A stretch of 18,709 nt of DNA from Christensenella sp. UBA3700 (GCA_002372775.1 DFIJ01000178.1:1-18709), one strand, 5' to 3'. Shown: positions 6,699 through 15,158, counted from the first letter of the stretch. The notes: generated by a model from the sequence alone, not told the origin. Numbers and translations are program-made.

Positions 6699-8030
6699 TT
6701 AGAACGGAAATCTTCCGCCTCTAAATCCGAACTTACCCATATTTTGCATTCTCTTCATCATTTCTTTCATTTGAGAATATTGCTTTAATAATGAATTAAT
6801 ATCTTGAACTTGTGTTCCAGAACCAGCAGCAATTCTCTTCTTTCTTGAAGATGAAATAATATCTGGGTTATCTCTTTCTTGCTTTGTCATAGAAAGGATA
6901 ATTGCTTTTGTCTTGTCTAATTGCTTTTCGTCAACTTGAACATCGCCCTTTACTTTTTGAGATAGTCCAGGAACCATTTGTAATAATTGATTCATATCAC
7001 CCATTGATTTAATCTTGTCAAATGATACTAGATAATCATCAAGAGTAAATCTGTTTTCCTTGAACTTCTTTTGCATCTCTAAAGCTTCTTTTTCAGAGAT
7101 TGCGTTTTGAGCCTTTTCAATGATAGTTAAAACGTCACCCATTCCTAAGATTCTTGAAGCCATTCTATCTGGATAGAAGACTTCAATATCTGCAAGTTTC
7201 TCACCTACACCACAGAACTTAATAGGCTTTCCTGTAACAGCTTTAATAGATAAAGCAGCACCGCCTCTTGTATCACCATCAAGTTTTGTTAGAACAACAC
7301 CAGTTACATCCATAACTTCGTTGAACTTCTTAGCAACGTTTACTGCGTCTTGACCTGTCATTGAGTCAACAACAAGCAATATTTCGTTTGGATTAAATGC
7401 CTTCTTTAATCCAGCAATTTCATCCATTAATTTTTCATCAATTTGTAATCTACCAGCAGTATCTATGATAACAATATCGTTTTGATTCTTTTCTGCTTCT
7501 TTAAGAGCTTCCTTTACAATCTTTTGTGGATCAATTTGACCCATTTCAAATACTGGAACTCCTGCATTTGAACCAACTACTTGTAATTGCTTAATAGCAG
7601 CTGGACGATAGATATCACAAGCAACTAAAAGTGGTTTCTTACCTTGCTTTTTTAACATTAAGCCAAGTTTTCCGCACATTGTAGTTTTACCACTACCTTG
7701 TAAACCACACATTAAGATAATTGTTGGTGGCTTTGGTGCGATTTCAATCTTAGATGAAGCTCCACCCATCAAAGCTATTAATTCTTCATTAACAATCTTG
7801 ATAACTTGTTGTGTTGGATTTAATCCGGCTAAGATCTCTTCTCCACTTGCTTTTTCAGATACTGTATTTATAAATTTCTTTACTACGTCAAAGTTTACAT
7901 CGGCTTCAAGAAGAGCAATACGAATCTCTCTCATTGCTTGCTTTACTTCAAGATCAGATAGCTTTCCCTTATTCTTTAATTTTGAGAAAACATGTGCTAG
8001 TTTTTCAGATAGGCTTCCGAATGCTGCCAT
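6699..8030 (-). CDS. ffh: Signal recognition particle protein Ffh
   Basis: Ffh is the SRP54 GTPase that binds signal sequences and 4.5S/6S RNA and delivers ribosomes to FtsY at the membrane. The 443 residues show the N domain (1-100), the G domain with G1 GLQGSGKTT at 109-117, DTAGR at 190-194 and TKLDG at 248-252, then the M domain from about 300. That domain contains LLQMVPGLS, the RNA-binding IISSSRKKRIAAGSG and a methionine-rich end (QMKEMMKRMQNM). AAGGAG precedes the ATG, 8 bases after the ylxM stop. The ylxM-ffh pair is standard in Bacillota. Confidence 0.98.
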   Translation of the reverse strand: MAAFGSLSEKLAHVFSKLKNKGKLSDLEVKQAMREIRIALLEADVNFDVVKKFINTVSEKASGEEILAGLNPTQQVIKIVNEELIALMGGASSKIEIAPKPPTIILMCGLQGSGKTTMCGKLGLMLKKQGKKPLLVACDIYRPAAIKQLQVVGSNAGVPVFEMGQIDPQKIVKEALKEAEKNQNDIVIIDTAGRLQIDEKLMDEIAGLKKAFNPNEILLVVDSMTGQDAVNVAKKFNEVMDVTGVVLTKLDGDTRGGAALSIKAVTGKPIKFCGVGEKLADIEVFYPDRMASRILGMGDVLTIIEKAQNAISEKEALEMQKKFKENRFTLDDYLVSFDKIKSMGDMNQLLQMVPGLSQKVKGDVQVDEKQLDKTKAIILSMTKQERDNPDIISSSRKKRIAAGSGTQVQDINSLLKQYSQMKEMMKRMQNMGKFGFRGGRFPF

Positions 8031-8038
8031 AATGCTCC

Positions 8039-8362
8039 TTATTTATCTAAAAGTTCTAAAACTTTTTTGATTTCTTCTTGTTTATTTTGAGGCACCTCAT
8101 TATAAAGGCTCTCTAATAATATTTTAGCGGAATCTACCTTTTTTACAAGCATAAGCTTATCTTCCATTTTCTCTAGTGTATTCTCAGCTCTTTTTAAAGC
8201 ATCTCTAACACCTTGAGGTGAGATTCCAAGTTGACTTGCTATTTCATTTAAAGATAAATCTTCATCATAATACATAGATATTAACTGAGATTGATACTTA
8301 GTTAACATACTACCATAGTAGTCATTGTATTTACTGATATATAATTTATCCTCTTTTTCCAT
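8039..8362 (-). CDS. ylxM: SRP-associated helix-turn-helix protein YlxM
   Basis: YlxM-family proteins are encoded next to ffh and contain a sigma-70 region 4-like helix-turn-helix. In streptococci the homologue associates with SRP components. The 107 residues contain YYGSMLTKYQSQLISMYYDED at 16-36, then SLNEIASQLGISPQGVRDALKRAE, the helix-turn-helix, followed by a helical C-terminus. The start at 8362 matches the family, but its ribosome-binding site is weak: the only AAAGGA lies about 16 bases upstream inside a hairpin-forming repeat. Stop and ffh start are 8 bases apart. Confidence 0.92.
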   Translation of the reverse strand: MEKEDKLYISKYNDYYGSMLTKYQSQLISMYYDEDLSLNEIASQLGISPQGVRDALKRAENTLEKMEDKLMLVKKVDSAKILLESLYNEVPQNKQEEIKKVLELLDK

Positions 8363-8367
8363 AGATG

Positions 8368-8404
8368 TAAAGTAATTTTCCTTTATTAAAGTATTTTACC
8401 TTTA
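8368..8404 (-). repeat. Two tandem 18-bp hairpin-forming repeats in the ylxM leader
   Basis: On the plus strand taaagtaattttccttta (8368-8385) and taaagtattttaccttta (8387-8404) match at 16 of 18 positions with one base between. Each is itself an inverted repeat (TAAAG...CTTTA), so the transcript could form two consecutive small hairpins. They begin just after the -10 box and the second in the transcript contains the AAAGGA that may serve as the ylxM ribosome-binding site. Confidence 0.75.
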
Positions 8405-8406
8405 AT

Positions 8407-8435
8407 AGAATACCATTTATATAAATACGTGTCAA
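8407..8435 (-). promoter_or_regulatory. Promoter of the ylxM-ffh-rpsP-...-rnhB unit
   Basis: TTGACA (8430-8435) and TATTCT (8407-8412) on the minus strand are 17 bases apart. The perfect -35 box follows directly on the T-tract of the ftsY terminator. Transcription would start near 8400, giving a leader of about 38 bases. Confidence 0.8.
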
Positions 8436-8465
8436 ACAAAAATGGCCGCTAGCAAATAGCGACCA
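8433..8465 (-). terminator. Rho-independent terminator after ftsY
   Basis: In the transcript TGGTCGCTA and TAGCGGCCA form a 9-bp stem with one G-U pair and a five-base loop, followed by TTTTTGTTT. It lies about 22 bases after the ftsY stop and ends the plsX-rnc-smc-ftsY unit. Confidence 0.9.
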
Positions 8466-8486
8466 CTTTATACGCTTCATTGTTAA

Positions 8487-9362
8487 TTATTCGAATAATC
8501 CATCAACGAAATCTTTTGCATTAAATGGAATTAAATCATCAACACCTTCACCAACGCCACAGAAAATAACTGGCATTTCTCTTTCTGCAGAGATAGCAAA
8601 TACAACGCCACCTTTTGCTGTACCATCAAGTTTATTTAGAATAATACCATCCATATCTATAACTTCATCGAAAGCTTCTACTTGAGATACTGCATTTTGT
8701 CCTGTTGTAGCATCAAGTACAATGTATGTTCTATAATCGGCATCTGGGCATTCTTTTTCAACAACCTTATTAATCTTAGATAATTCATTCATAAGGTTCT
8801 TCTTGTTTTGTAATCTTCCAGCAGTATCGATTAAGATTACATCTGTTCCCTTTGCTTTTGCAGAAGATAATGCATCAAATACAACAGCAGCTGCATCTGA
8901 ACCTTCTTCGTGCTTTATAAGTCTTACATCTGATCTATCTGCCCAAACTTGTAATTGCTCGGAAGCAGCTGCTCTAAATGTATCTGCAGCAGCTAGAACA
9001 ACACTCTTTCCTTGGTTCTTAAAATATCTTGCAAGTTTACCAATGGCAGTAGTTTTTCCAACGCCATTAACTCCTGCAACTAATAAGATTAAAGGATATG
9101 TATATTCTTGAATTTCATAATCTATTGAATCAACCATGATTTGCTTTAATAATTCTTTAGCATCCTCTGGTTTTTTAATCTTATGGTTATAACATTCTTC
9201 TTTAAAATTCTCTATGATTTGAGATGTTGCTTCTGCACCTAAATCTGAAGAAATTAAAACATATTCAAGTTCTTCAAAGAATTCATCATTTAATTCTTTT
9301 GCTGTGAATACTTCGTATATCTTTTTTGAGAATGCTTCTTTTATCTTACTGAAAAATCCCAT
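8487..9362 (-). CDS. ftsY: Signal recognition particle receptor FtsY
   Basis: FtsY is the membrane-side SRP GTPase partner of Ffh. The 291 residues begin with an amphipathic, phenylalanine-rich helix (MGFFSKIKEAFSKK) but lack the long acidic A domain of proteobacteria, as is usual in Bacillota. The N domain is followed by G1 GVNGVGKTT at 97-105, DTFRAAA at 127-133 and DTAGR at 179-183. The G4 motif reads NKLDG at 243-247 where TKLDG is usual, a mild change that keeps Lys and Asp. The ATG shares one base with the smc stop, with GGAG in the smc end, so the two are coupled. Confidence 0.98.
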   Translation of the reverse strand: MGFFSKIKEAFSKKIYEVFTAKELNDEFFEELEYVLISSDLGAEATSQIIENFKEECYNHKIKKPEDAKELLKQIMVDSIDYEIQEYTYPLILLVAGVNGVGKTTAIGKLARYFKNQGKSVVLAAADTFRAAASEQLQVWADRSDVRLIKHEEGSDAAAVVFDALSSAKAKGTDVILIDTAGRLQNKKNLMNELSKINKVVEKECPDADYRTYIVLDATTGQNAVSQVEAFDEVIDMDGIILNKLDGTAKGGVVFAISAEREMPVIFCGVGEGVDDLIPFNAKDFVDGLFE

Positions 9363-12300
9363 TATTTAGTCTCCGCTTTTTTATCAAACTCTCTTTCGGC
9401 TTGTGTTGTACTATGTGCAACAGCCTCTTTTAAGTTTACATTTACGACCTTAGATACACCCTTTTCTTGCATTGTTACACCGAATAGAACATCAGCTTTT
9501 TCCATTGTTGGCTTTCTGTGTGTAATAACGATAAATTGAGTATCTAAAGAGAACTTCTTTAAGTATTTAGCATAAACACCTACGTTACCTTCATCAAGAG
9601 CTGCTTCTACTTCGTCTAGTACGCAGAATGGCATTGATCTTAATCTTAAGATAGCAAATAGAATTGCCATAGCTGTTAATGCTTGTTCACCACCTGATAA
9701 AGATGTCATTGATGTAATTCTCTTTCCTGGAGGTTGAGCAAAGATTTCAACACCAGCATCTAGAGGATCTTGATCTTCTTCTGGTTCTAATATTTGTAAT
9801 CTTCCTGAACCACCACCAAATAATTCTTTGAATGTTGTTTGGAAGTTTGTATTAATCTTTTCAAATTCAGTATTGAACTTCTCTAAAATTTCCTTAGATA
9901 AATCGCTAATGACTTTCTTAATATCTTCTTCAGCCTTTAGTAAGTCATCATATTCTACATGCTTTGCATCATATCTTGCTTTTTCAATTTGATATTGTTC
10001 AATAGCATCGTAGTTAACTGAACCCAATGAAGCCTTAGAAGCCTTTAGTGATCTAATTCTTCCTTGAGCTTCTTCATAATCGAAATCATCAACCTTATAT
10101 TCTAATGCGCCTTCGTAATCTAGATTATATTCTTCCATAATTCTAGCCTCTAGAGCGATCATCTTTTCATCCATAGAAATAAGTGATGCTTCAGCTTTAT
10201 TCTTCTTATCATTTACAGATAATTGTTCATGAGCAAGTTCATCCTTCTTTGTAGACAATTCTCTTAACTTATCTACGATAGGCTTCTTTGCTTCCTCATA
10301 TTGCGCAATAACAGTTTCAAGTTCTTTTAATCTCTTTGCATCTTCTTGAGATAGAACAGAACTCTTAATGCTCATATCTGTCTTTTTAATATTTCCATCA
10401 TTACTTGCTAGAACTTCTCTACAAGTCTTGATGTTTTCATTTGTTCTCTTTCTTTCTTCTTCAAGTCTTTCTAAGTTCTCATTACAAGTCTTGATAGTGT
10501 TTTCAAGTTCTTGTCTTTGTAATCTTAGTTCTGTTACTTCTTCATCAATCTCTTTCTTTTCAATCTTGATCTTTTCGAACTCAGCTCTTTCTGTCTTTGA
10601 TTCATCACTCTTGCCTAACTTGCTATCTGAGAATTCGCTATTCTCTTTAGATACACGTGCAAGTGCAGCTTGAATAGTTTGATATCTTGCTTCTTCTTCC
10701 TTCTTCTTATTATTAGCTTTTTCAAGAGAAGTATTTAATTCTACAAGAACATCTATGATTGTGTCGTACTTAGCTTTTTCATTTGTATACTTACTAAATG
10801 CATCTTTATATTCACTCTCATATTCAGTGATTTGCTCATCAAGGTCTGAATATTCATCTTTTGATTCTTTTAACTTTTGTAGTGATTCATCATAATCAAC
10901 TTTTAATCTCTTAAGTTCCTCTTTATATTGTTTTAAAGTGTCCTCTTGAGTTAAAAGACCTGACTTATTAGACTTTGTGTCACCACCGGAGATAGAACCT
11001 GTTGTATTAAAGATTTCACCCTCTAGAGTAACAATCTTAACTTGTGAATTATATTTTCTAGATAATTGAATACCTGTATCTACGTTATCTACAATAACTG
11101 TGTTGCCAAGAAGTCCTGAGAATACTTTATAGTATTTATCATCATAAGAGATAAGTCTTGATGCTACACCAAAGCATCCTTTTTCTCTTAAAATACCAGC
11201 GCAAGATGGGTCAATATTTCTTTCTCTATAACTTGTTAAAGGAATGAATGTAACTCTTCCAATTCTATTTCGTTTTTGATAAGCAATAACATCTCTTGCA
11301 GCATATTCATCATTTACTACAATGTTTTGAATATTTGCACCTAAAGCAACTTCAATAGCAAGTTGATATTTCTCAGGTACATGCATTAAGTTCGCAACAA
11401 CACCTAGAATCTTTGATTTAACAAAAGGATCCCTATCTGATGCTTGCAATAATGCTTTAACAGAACCTGTATAACCCTCGTAAGATTTAATCATTTGGTC
11501 TAACCAACCAATCTTACTTGATAAAGCTTCTATTTGAGACTTAAGGTCAATACTCTTGTCGTTTAATTCGTCAATCTCGTCAATTAATTCATTGTATCTA
11601 TTTGATAATCTTAGAATTGTAGCATCTAATTTTTCTGAATCAGCTTTTAATTTATCTACATTCACTTCCATTTGAGAACGAATGTATTCATTGTTATCTA
11701 TCTTTTCTTGAACGTCTGAGATATCTTTATTTAATTCATCAATTCTATCTAATGAAGATTGTGCTTGAGCTTGGATTTTACCATAGTTTTCCTTGATATC
11801 TCCTACAGATTCTAATAGCTTATTAATCTCTTCATTCTTAACTTGAAGAGCTTGTTCTCTTTTTAGAATCTCGCTCATTAATTCATTTTGTATTGCAACC
11901 TTTTCGTTGTAATCTTTATCTACTTGAAGCTTATCTTCTTCTGCCATAGATTTTCTAGATAAATAGTCTCTATAGTCTCTATTTATTGAACTTAGGATAT
12001 CTTCAAGATCAGCAAGTCTTTTTGAATAATCTTCTTTTGTTGTTAACAAACCCTCAAGACGAGCAGCATATGTATTTCCTTGGCCTTTAATATCTGCTTG
12101 TTTTACGGCAAGTAATGTTTGCTCTTTTCTTAAATCTGTTAATTGTTCATCAAGTTGCTTTTGCTTTTCTGTTAATTCTTCGAATTTCTTATCACAAGCT
12201 TCTGCATCTCTTTGTAATTGCTCAAATTGTTCTTTATAGCCTTTAATCTTTTCATTGATTCTAATCTTTTGAGCTGCATTGTTATCTTTTTGGAATACAT

Positions 12301-13000
12301 AAGAATTTGCTTCTAGCTTTCTTAATTCATCTCTAATCTCTAAAGCCTTTTTAGCATTCTCTGCTTGCTTTTCTAAAGAAAGTACAGATCTTTCCATTTC
12401 AGCAAGTAAAGCTTCTGTGTTTTGTCTATTAACTTCATAATCTGCTAAGTTCTTAATAGCATCTTTTCTTGCTTGCTTACTACCTAAAACACCTGCAGCA
12501 TCTTCAAAGATTGCTCTTCTATTTTCTGGCTTAGATTTAACGATTTCATCAATCTTACCTTGTCCGATAATTGAATAACCCTCACGGCCAAGACCTGTTT
12601 CACGAATGATTGCTCTAACATCTTTTAATTTTGCTTGAACACCATTGATATAGAATTCACTTGAATCGTTTCTGAATAATTTACGAGAAATAACAACTTC
12701 ATCAAAAGGAAGTGTTTTGAAAATTCTTTCTGGATTTGCAGAGTTGTCAAACTTAAGAGCAACTTCACAGTAAGACATAGCTTTTCTTCTTTCAGTACCA
12801 TTAAAGATTACATCGCTCATTTTCGAACCACGCAAGATCTTGGCGCTTTGTTCACCAAGTACCCAACGTATAGCATCTACGACATTACTCTTTCCGCATC
12901 CATTTGGTCCTACAATTGCTGTAATACCTTCTTGGAAATTAACAGAAGATTTATCCGCAAATGACTTAAATCCGTAAACTTCAATGCCTTTAAATTTCAT
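9362..13000 (-). CDS. smc: Chromosome segregation ATPase SMC
   Basis: SMC forms the ATP-driven dimer that, with ScpA and ScpB, organises and separates chromosomes. The 1212 residues are of normal length. The N-terminal head has Walker A GPNGCGKS at 31-38 and IIGQGKIDE near 145-152. A long first coiled coil leads to a hinge at roughly 500-680, with SYEGYTGSVKALL and SGSISGG near its ends. A second coiled coil and the C-terminal head follow, with ABC signature SLSGGEQ at 1100-1106, Walker B FCVLDE at 1125-1130 and THRKPTME. The catalytic Glu1130 is present. The ATG lies in a 131-base gap after rnc; the nearest ribosome-binding site is AAGAAGG, 14 bases upstream, rather far. It is coupled to ftsY. 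Confidence 0.98.
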   Translation of the reverse strand: MKFKGIEVYGFKSFADKSSVNFQEGITAIVGPNGCGKSNVVDAIRWVLGEQSAKILRGSKMSDVIFNGTERRKAMSYCEVALKFDNSANPERIFKTLPFDEVVISRKLFRNDSSEFYINGVQAKLKDVRAIIRETGLGREGYSIIGQGKIDEIVKSKPENRRAIFEDAAGVLGSKQARKDAIKNLADYEVNRQNTEALLAEMERSVLSLEKQAENAKKALEIRDELRKLEANSYVFQKDNNAAQKIRINEKIKGYKEQFEQLQRDAEACDKKFEELTEKQKQLDEQLTDLRKEQTLLAVKQADIKGQGNTYAARLEGLLTTKEDYSKRLADLEDILSSINRDYRDYLSRKSMAEEDKLQVDKDYNEKVAIQNELMSEILKREQALQVKNEEINKLLESVGDIKENYGKIQAQAQSSLDRIDELNKDISDVQEKIDNNEYIRSQMEVNVDKLKADSEKLDATILRLSNRYNELIDEIDELNDKSIDLKSQIEALSSKIGWLDQMIKSYEGYTGSVKALLQASDRDPFVKSKILGVVANLMHVPEKYQLAIEVALGANIQNIVVNDEYAARDVIAYQKRNRIGRVTFIPLTSYRERNIDPSCAGILREKGCFGVASRLISYDDKYYKVFSGLLGNTVIVDNVDTGIQLSRKYNSQVKIVTLEGEIFNTTGSISGGDTKSNKSGLLTQEDTLKQYKEELKRLKVDYDESLQKLKESKDEYSDLDEQITEYESEYKDAFSKYTNEKAKYDTIIDVLVELNTSLEKANNKKKEEEARYQTIQAALARVSKENSEFSDSKLGKSDESKTERAEFEKIKIEKKEIDEEVTELRLQRQELENTIKTCNENLERLEEERKRTNENIKTCREVLASNDGNIKKTDMSIKSSVLSQEDAKRLKELETVIAQYEEAKKPIVDKLRELSTKKDELAHEQLSVNDKKNKAEASLISMDEKMIALEARIMEEYNLDYEGALEYKVDDFDYEEAQGRIRSLKASKASLGSVNYDAIEQYQIEKARYDAKHVEYDDLLKAEEDIKKVISDLSKEILEKFNTEFEKINTNFQTTFKELFGGGSGRLQILEPEEDQDPLDAGVEIFAQPPGKRITSMTSLSGGEQALTAMAILFAILRLRSMPFCVLDEVEAALDEGNVGVYAKYLKKFSLDTQFIVITHRKPTMEKADVLFGVTMQEKGVSKVVNVNLKEAVAHSTTQAEREFDKKAETK

Positions 13001-13031
13001 CTACTAAAAACAAGCCTTCTTACATTTTCAA

Positions 13032-13060
13032 TTTAGACTAGACTAATCCCCTAGTTTAAA
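13032..13060. repeat. Imperfect inverted repeat in the smc upstream region
   Basis: The plus-strand arms tttagactag (13032-13041) and ctagtttaaa (13051-13060) pair at 9 of 10 positions around a 9-base spacer. It lies 32 to 60 bases upstream of the smc start and could be a DNA operator or an mRNA hairpin. No T-tract follows it in the direction of smc, so it is not a terminator. The rest of the 13001-13131 gap is AT-rich; a weak AT-only hairpin (TTTAA/TTAAA) with a T-rich run follows the rnc stop. I see only a poor promoter candidate. Confidence 0.6.
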
Positions 13061-13131
13061 CTCATTCCTTTATATAATATCATAATATTTAAGAAAACTA
13101 AAAGACTAAAAAAACAAAAATTTAAATATAA

Positions 13132-13797
13132 TTAAATCTCTTTGTAATTCTCATAAAATTTCTTTGCAGCATCTTGGTCTGCTTCCTTCTTTTTAGCACC
13201 ATAACCTGCAGATACTTTTCTCTCATTTATATATAAAATTGACTCGAATTGATTATTGATTTGTTGATATTCAAATCTAAATAATCCTGGGAAATCTTCA
13301 TTTAATCTTGATTTGTAATCGATCTTATTCATTGATGCAAAATCGGATAGTAATTTGCCTAATAATTTTTCAACTACCGCTTCACATAAACTAATATTTC
13401 TTTCTGAATCAAGATATATCGCAGCAATAATAGCTTCTATAACATCAGAAGGTGTTTTTTTACCTAATTGAGTTTTAGGGGCAATAAGAATACAATCAGA
13501 CAAACTTAGTTCATCTGCAACAGATGTTAGCGCATTCTCATCTACGATGTTTATACGCATTTTTGTAAGATCACTTTCTTTTCTTGCTGGATATTTTTCA
13601 AATAATATTTCTGCAACAATGAAATTCAAAATAGAGTCGCCTAAAAACTCAAGTCTATTATAATCTTCAAGAACAGTTTGATTGACAAATGATGGATGGC
13701 GAAGCGCCTTCTCAAGTAGGTTTTCATCTTTAAATGTATAACCTACTTTATTGAAGATTATCTCTTGAGCTTTTATGACCTTCTCTTTATTATTCAT
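13132..13797 (-). CDS. rnc: Ribonuclease III
   Basis: RNase III cleaves double-stranded RNA and processes rRNA precursors and the SRP RNA. The 221 residues contain HPSFVNQ at 34-40 and the signature NRLEFLGDS at 47-55, supplying Glu50 and Asp54. The second catalytic pair is in SDVIEAIIAAIYLD (Asp118, Glu121). The double-stranded RNA-binding domain begins with DYKSRLNED near 160 and ends with AKKKEADQDAAKKFYE, retaining the lysine cluster. The ATG shares one base with the plsX stop. In most relatives acpP lies between plsX and rnc, and it is absent here. Confidence 0.97.
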   Translation of the reverse strand: MNNKEKVIKAQEIIFNKVGYTFKDENLLEKALRHPSFVNQTVLEDYNRLEFLGDSILNFIVAEILFEKYPARKESDLTKMRINIVDENALTSVADELSLSDCILIAPKTQLGKKTPSDVIEAIIAAIYLDSERNISLCEAVVEKLLGKLLSDFASMNKIDYKSRLNEDFPGLFRFEYQQINNQFESILYINERKVSAGYGAKKKEADQDAAKKFYENYKEI

Positions 13798-14798
13798 TAA
13801 GCATTTAAACCTTTTTCAATCTTTTCACAAATATTTCTTTCAGCAAGTTTGCAAACTTGTAGAATTGCAGCTTTAAATGGTAATTCTTTGCTTGAACCAT
13901 GGGCTTTAATAATGACTTTCTTTAAGCCTAGTAATACAGCTCCACCTACTTCATCTGTAGACATCTTTGATTTAACACTCAATAGAGCTGGCTTTAATAA
14001 TAGATAGCCAAGCTTTGCTCTAAGTCCGCCACCTAAGATTGCACTCTTAAGCATTCTCATAAAGTTCTTTGCCATACCTTCTGTTGACTTAATTGCAACA
14101 TTACCAGCAAAACCATCGCAAACGATAACATCTACATTACCGCTAACGAAATCTGTAGATTCAACATTTCCTACGAAATTTAGAGATGAATTCTTTAGAA
14201 TTTGATATGTTTCTTTTGTTAATGCATTACCCTTTTCTTCTTCAGCACCATTATTTAGTAATGCTACTGTTGGCTTTTCAATATCGAATAGTGTCTTAAC
14301 ATATACATCACCCATGATGGCGAATTCTTTAAGCATTGATGGATCGCAATCAACATTAGCACCAGCATCACATACGATAGTATATTTCTTGTCTACGGCT
14401 GTTGGAACGATTGGAGCTAAGCAAGCTCTTGTAACACTATTTAACCTCTTAACGATTAGTGTACCACCTGTTAATAAGGCACCGGTATTTCCAGATGAAA
14501 CCATACCATCGTACGCATCAACATCTGCAAGAGTTTTTAATGCTACAACCATAGAAGATTCCTTCTTTCTTCTAATAGCAATAACTGGACTATCATCATT
14601 TGTTATTACATCTTGAGCATCAATAATTTCTACTCTATCTTTATCATAAGATAAAGGTGCTAGATTAGCTTCAATATCTTCCTTCTTTCCAACAAGGGCA
14701 ACTGTTAAATCCTTCTTTTCATTTATAGCTAAAACGGCGCCTTCGACTGCTGCCTTAGGACAATTATCACCGCCAAAACAATCAACAATAATTTTCAT
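13797..14798 (-). CDS. plsX: Phosphate acyltransferase PlsX
   Basis: PlsX converts acyl-ACP and phosphate into acyl-phosphate, the acyl donor for PlsY in the first step of phospholipid synthesis; it is a peripheral membrane protein. The 333 residues are of normal length and begin with KIIVDCFGGDNCPKAAVEGA, where the first Gly-Gly-Asp motif is typical. VSSGNTGALLTGG at about 100-112, PTAVDKKYTIVCDAGANVDC and VDVIVCDGFAGNVAIKSTEG are further family signatures. GAGGAGA lies 8 bases before the ATG. It follows the rpmF terminator, so it depends on readthrough or on a promoter that I cannot identify convincingly. Confidence 0.97.
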   Translation of the reverse strand: MKIIVDCFGGDNCPKAAVEGAVLAINEKKDLTVALVGKKEDIEANLAPLSYDKDRVEIIDAQDVITNDDSPVIAIRRKKESSMVVALKTLADVDAYDGMVSSGNTGALLTGGTLIVKRLNSVTRACLAPIVPTAVDKKYTIVCDAGANVDCDPSMLKEFAIMGDVYVKTLFDIEKPTVALLNNGAEEEKGNALTKETYQILKNSSLNFVGNVESTDFVSGNVDVIVCDGFAGNVAIKSTEGMAKNFMRMLKSAILGGGLRAKLGYLLLKPALLSVKSKMSTDEVGGAVLLGLKKVIIKAHGSSKELPFKAAILQVCKLAERNICEKIEKGLNA

Positions 14799-14833
14799 AT
14801 TATGTTTCTCCTCACTAAAACATTATATTATAA

Positions 14834-14870
14834 AAAAAAGCAAAAAAAAAGGCGGAAATATAATTCCGCC
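14834..14870 (-). terminator. Strong rho-independent terminator between rpmF and plsX
   Basis: In the transcript GGCGGAA and TTCCGCC form a 7-bp stem around a six-base loop, followed directly by nine T residues and, after GC, another eight T residues. It lies 24 bases after the rpmF stop and about 40 bases before the plsX start. Confidence 0.92.
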
Positions 14871-14879
14871 TCAGTATTG

Positions 14880-14895
14880 AACATTTTTAAATGTT
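14880..14895. repeat. 16-bp palindrome overlapping the rpmF stop
   Basis: Plus-strand AACATTTTTAAATGTT is a palindrome with 7-base arms around TT. It overlaps the last base pairs of the rpmF stop and precedes the terminator by about ten bases. It could be a DNA-binding site or incidental AT-rich symmetry. Confidence 0.5.
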
Positions 14896-15085
14896 ATTTA
14901 GCCTCTTTCACTTTCTTAGAAACTACTTCTTCACCATCATAGTATCCACAGTTTGGACAAACTTGGTGAGCTAATTTCTTTTCATGACAATGAGGACATT
15001 CAACTAAATTAGGAGTTGATAACTTCCAATTTGCTGCTCTTGTATGCTTTCTTTCCTTTGATGTTTTTCTCTTTGGTACTGCCAT
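14894..15085 (-). CDS. rpmF: 50S ribosomal protein L32, zinc-binding form
   Basis: L32 is a small 50S protein at the exit-tunnel side. The 63 residues begin [20 protein letters not shown], the universal L32 opening. The zinc ribbon is intact: Cys30 and Cys33 in CPHC and Cys43 and Cys46 in CPNC, so this is the cysteine-containing paralogue type. A GGAGGTGA ribosome-binding site precedes the ATG. The usual upstream partner yceD (DUF177) is not present between ackA and rpmF. The gene has its own consensus promoter and terminator, giving a single-gene transcript. Confidence 0.98.
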   Translation of the reverse strand: MAVPKRKTSKERKHTRAANWKLSTPNLVECPHCHEKKLAHQVCPNCGYYDGEEVVSKKVKEAK

Positions 15086-15129
15086 TTAAAGTCACCTCCA
15101 TCAATAACTTTTTGATTAATTGCTATTGA

Positions 15130-15158
15130 ATTATATATTATTTACTATTTGTTGTCAA
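15130..15158 (-). promoter_or_regulatory. Perfect consensus sigma-A promoter of rpmF
   Basis: TTGACA (15153-15158) and TATAAT (15130-15135) on the minus strand have the ideal 17-base spacer. It lies right after the ackA stop. The arms tcaata (15101-15106) and tattga (15124-15129) flank the predicted start region and could form a weak leader hairpin. Confidence 0.88.

Noticed and set aside
8443..8465. Possible regulatory palindrome upstream of ylxM
   Set aside because: The symmetry is fully explained by the ftsY terminator stem with its T-tract.
10368..10673. 101-codon plus-strand frame rich in Ser, Leu and Phe
   Set aside because: It is the antisense of the Glu/Lys-rich coiled coil of smc, which always yields such hydrophobic and serine-rich frames.
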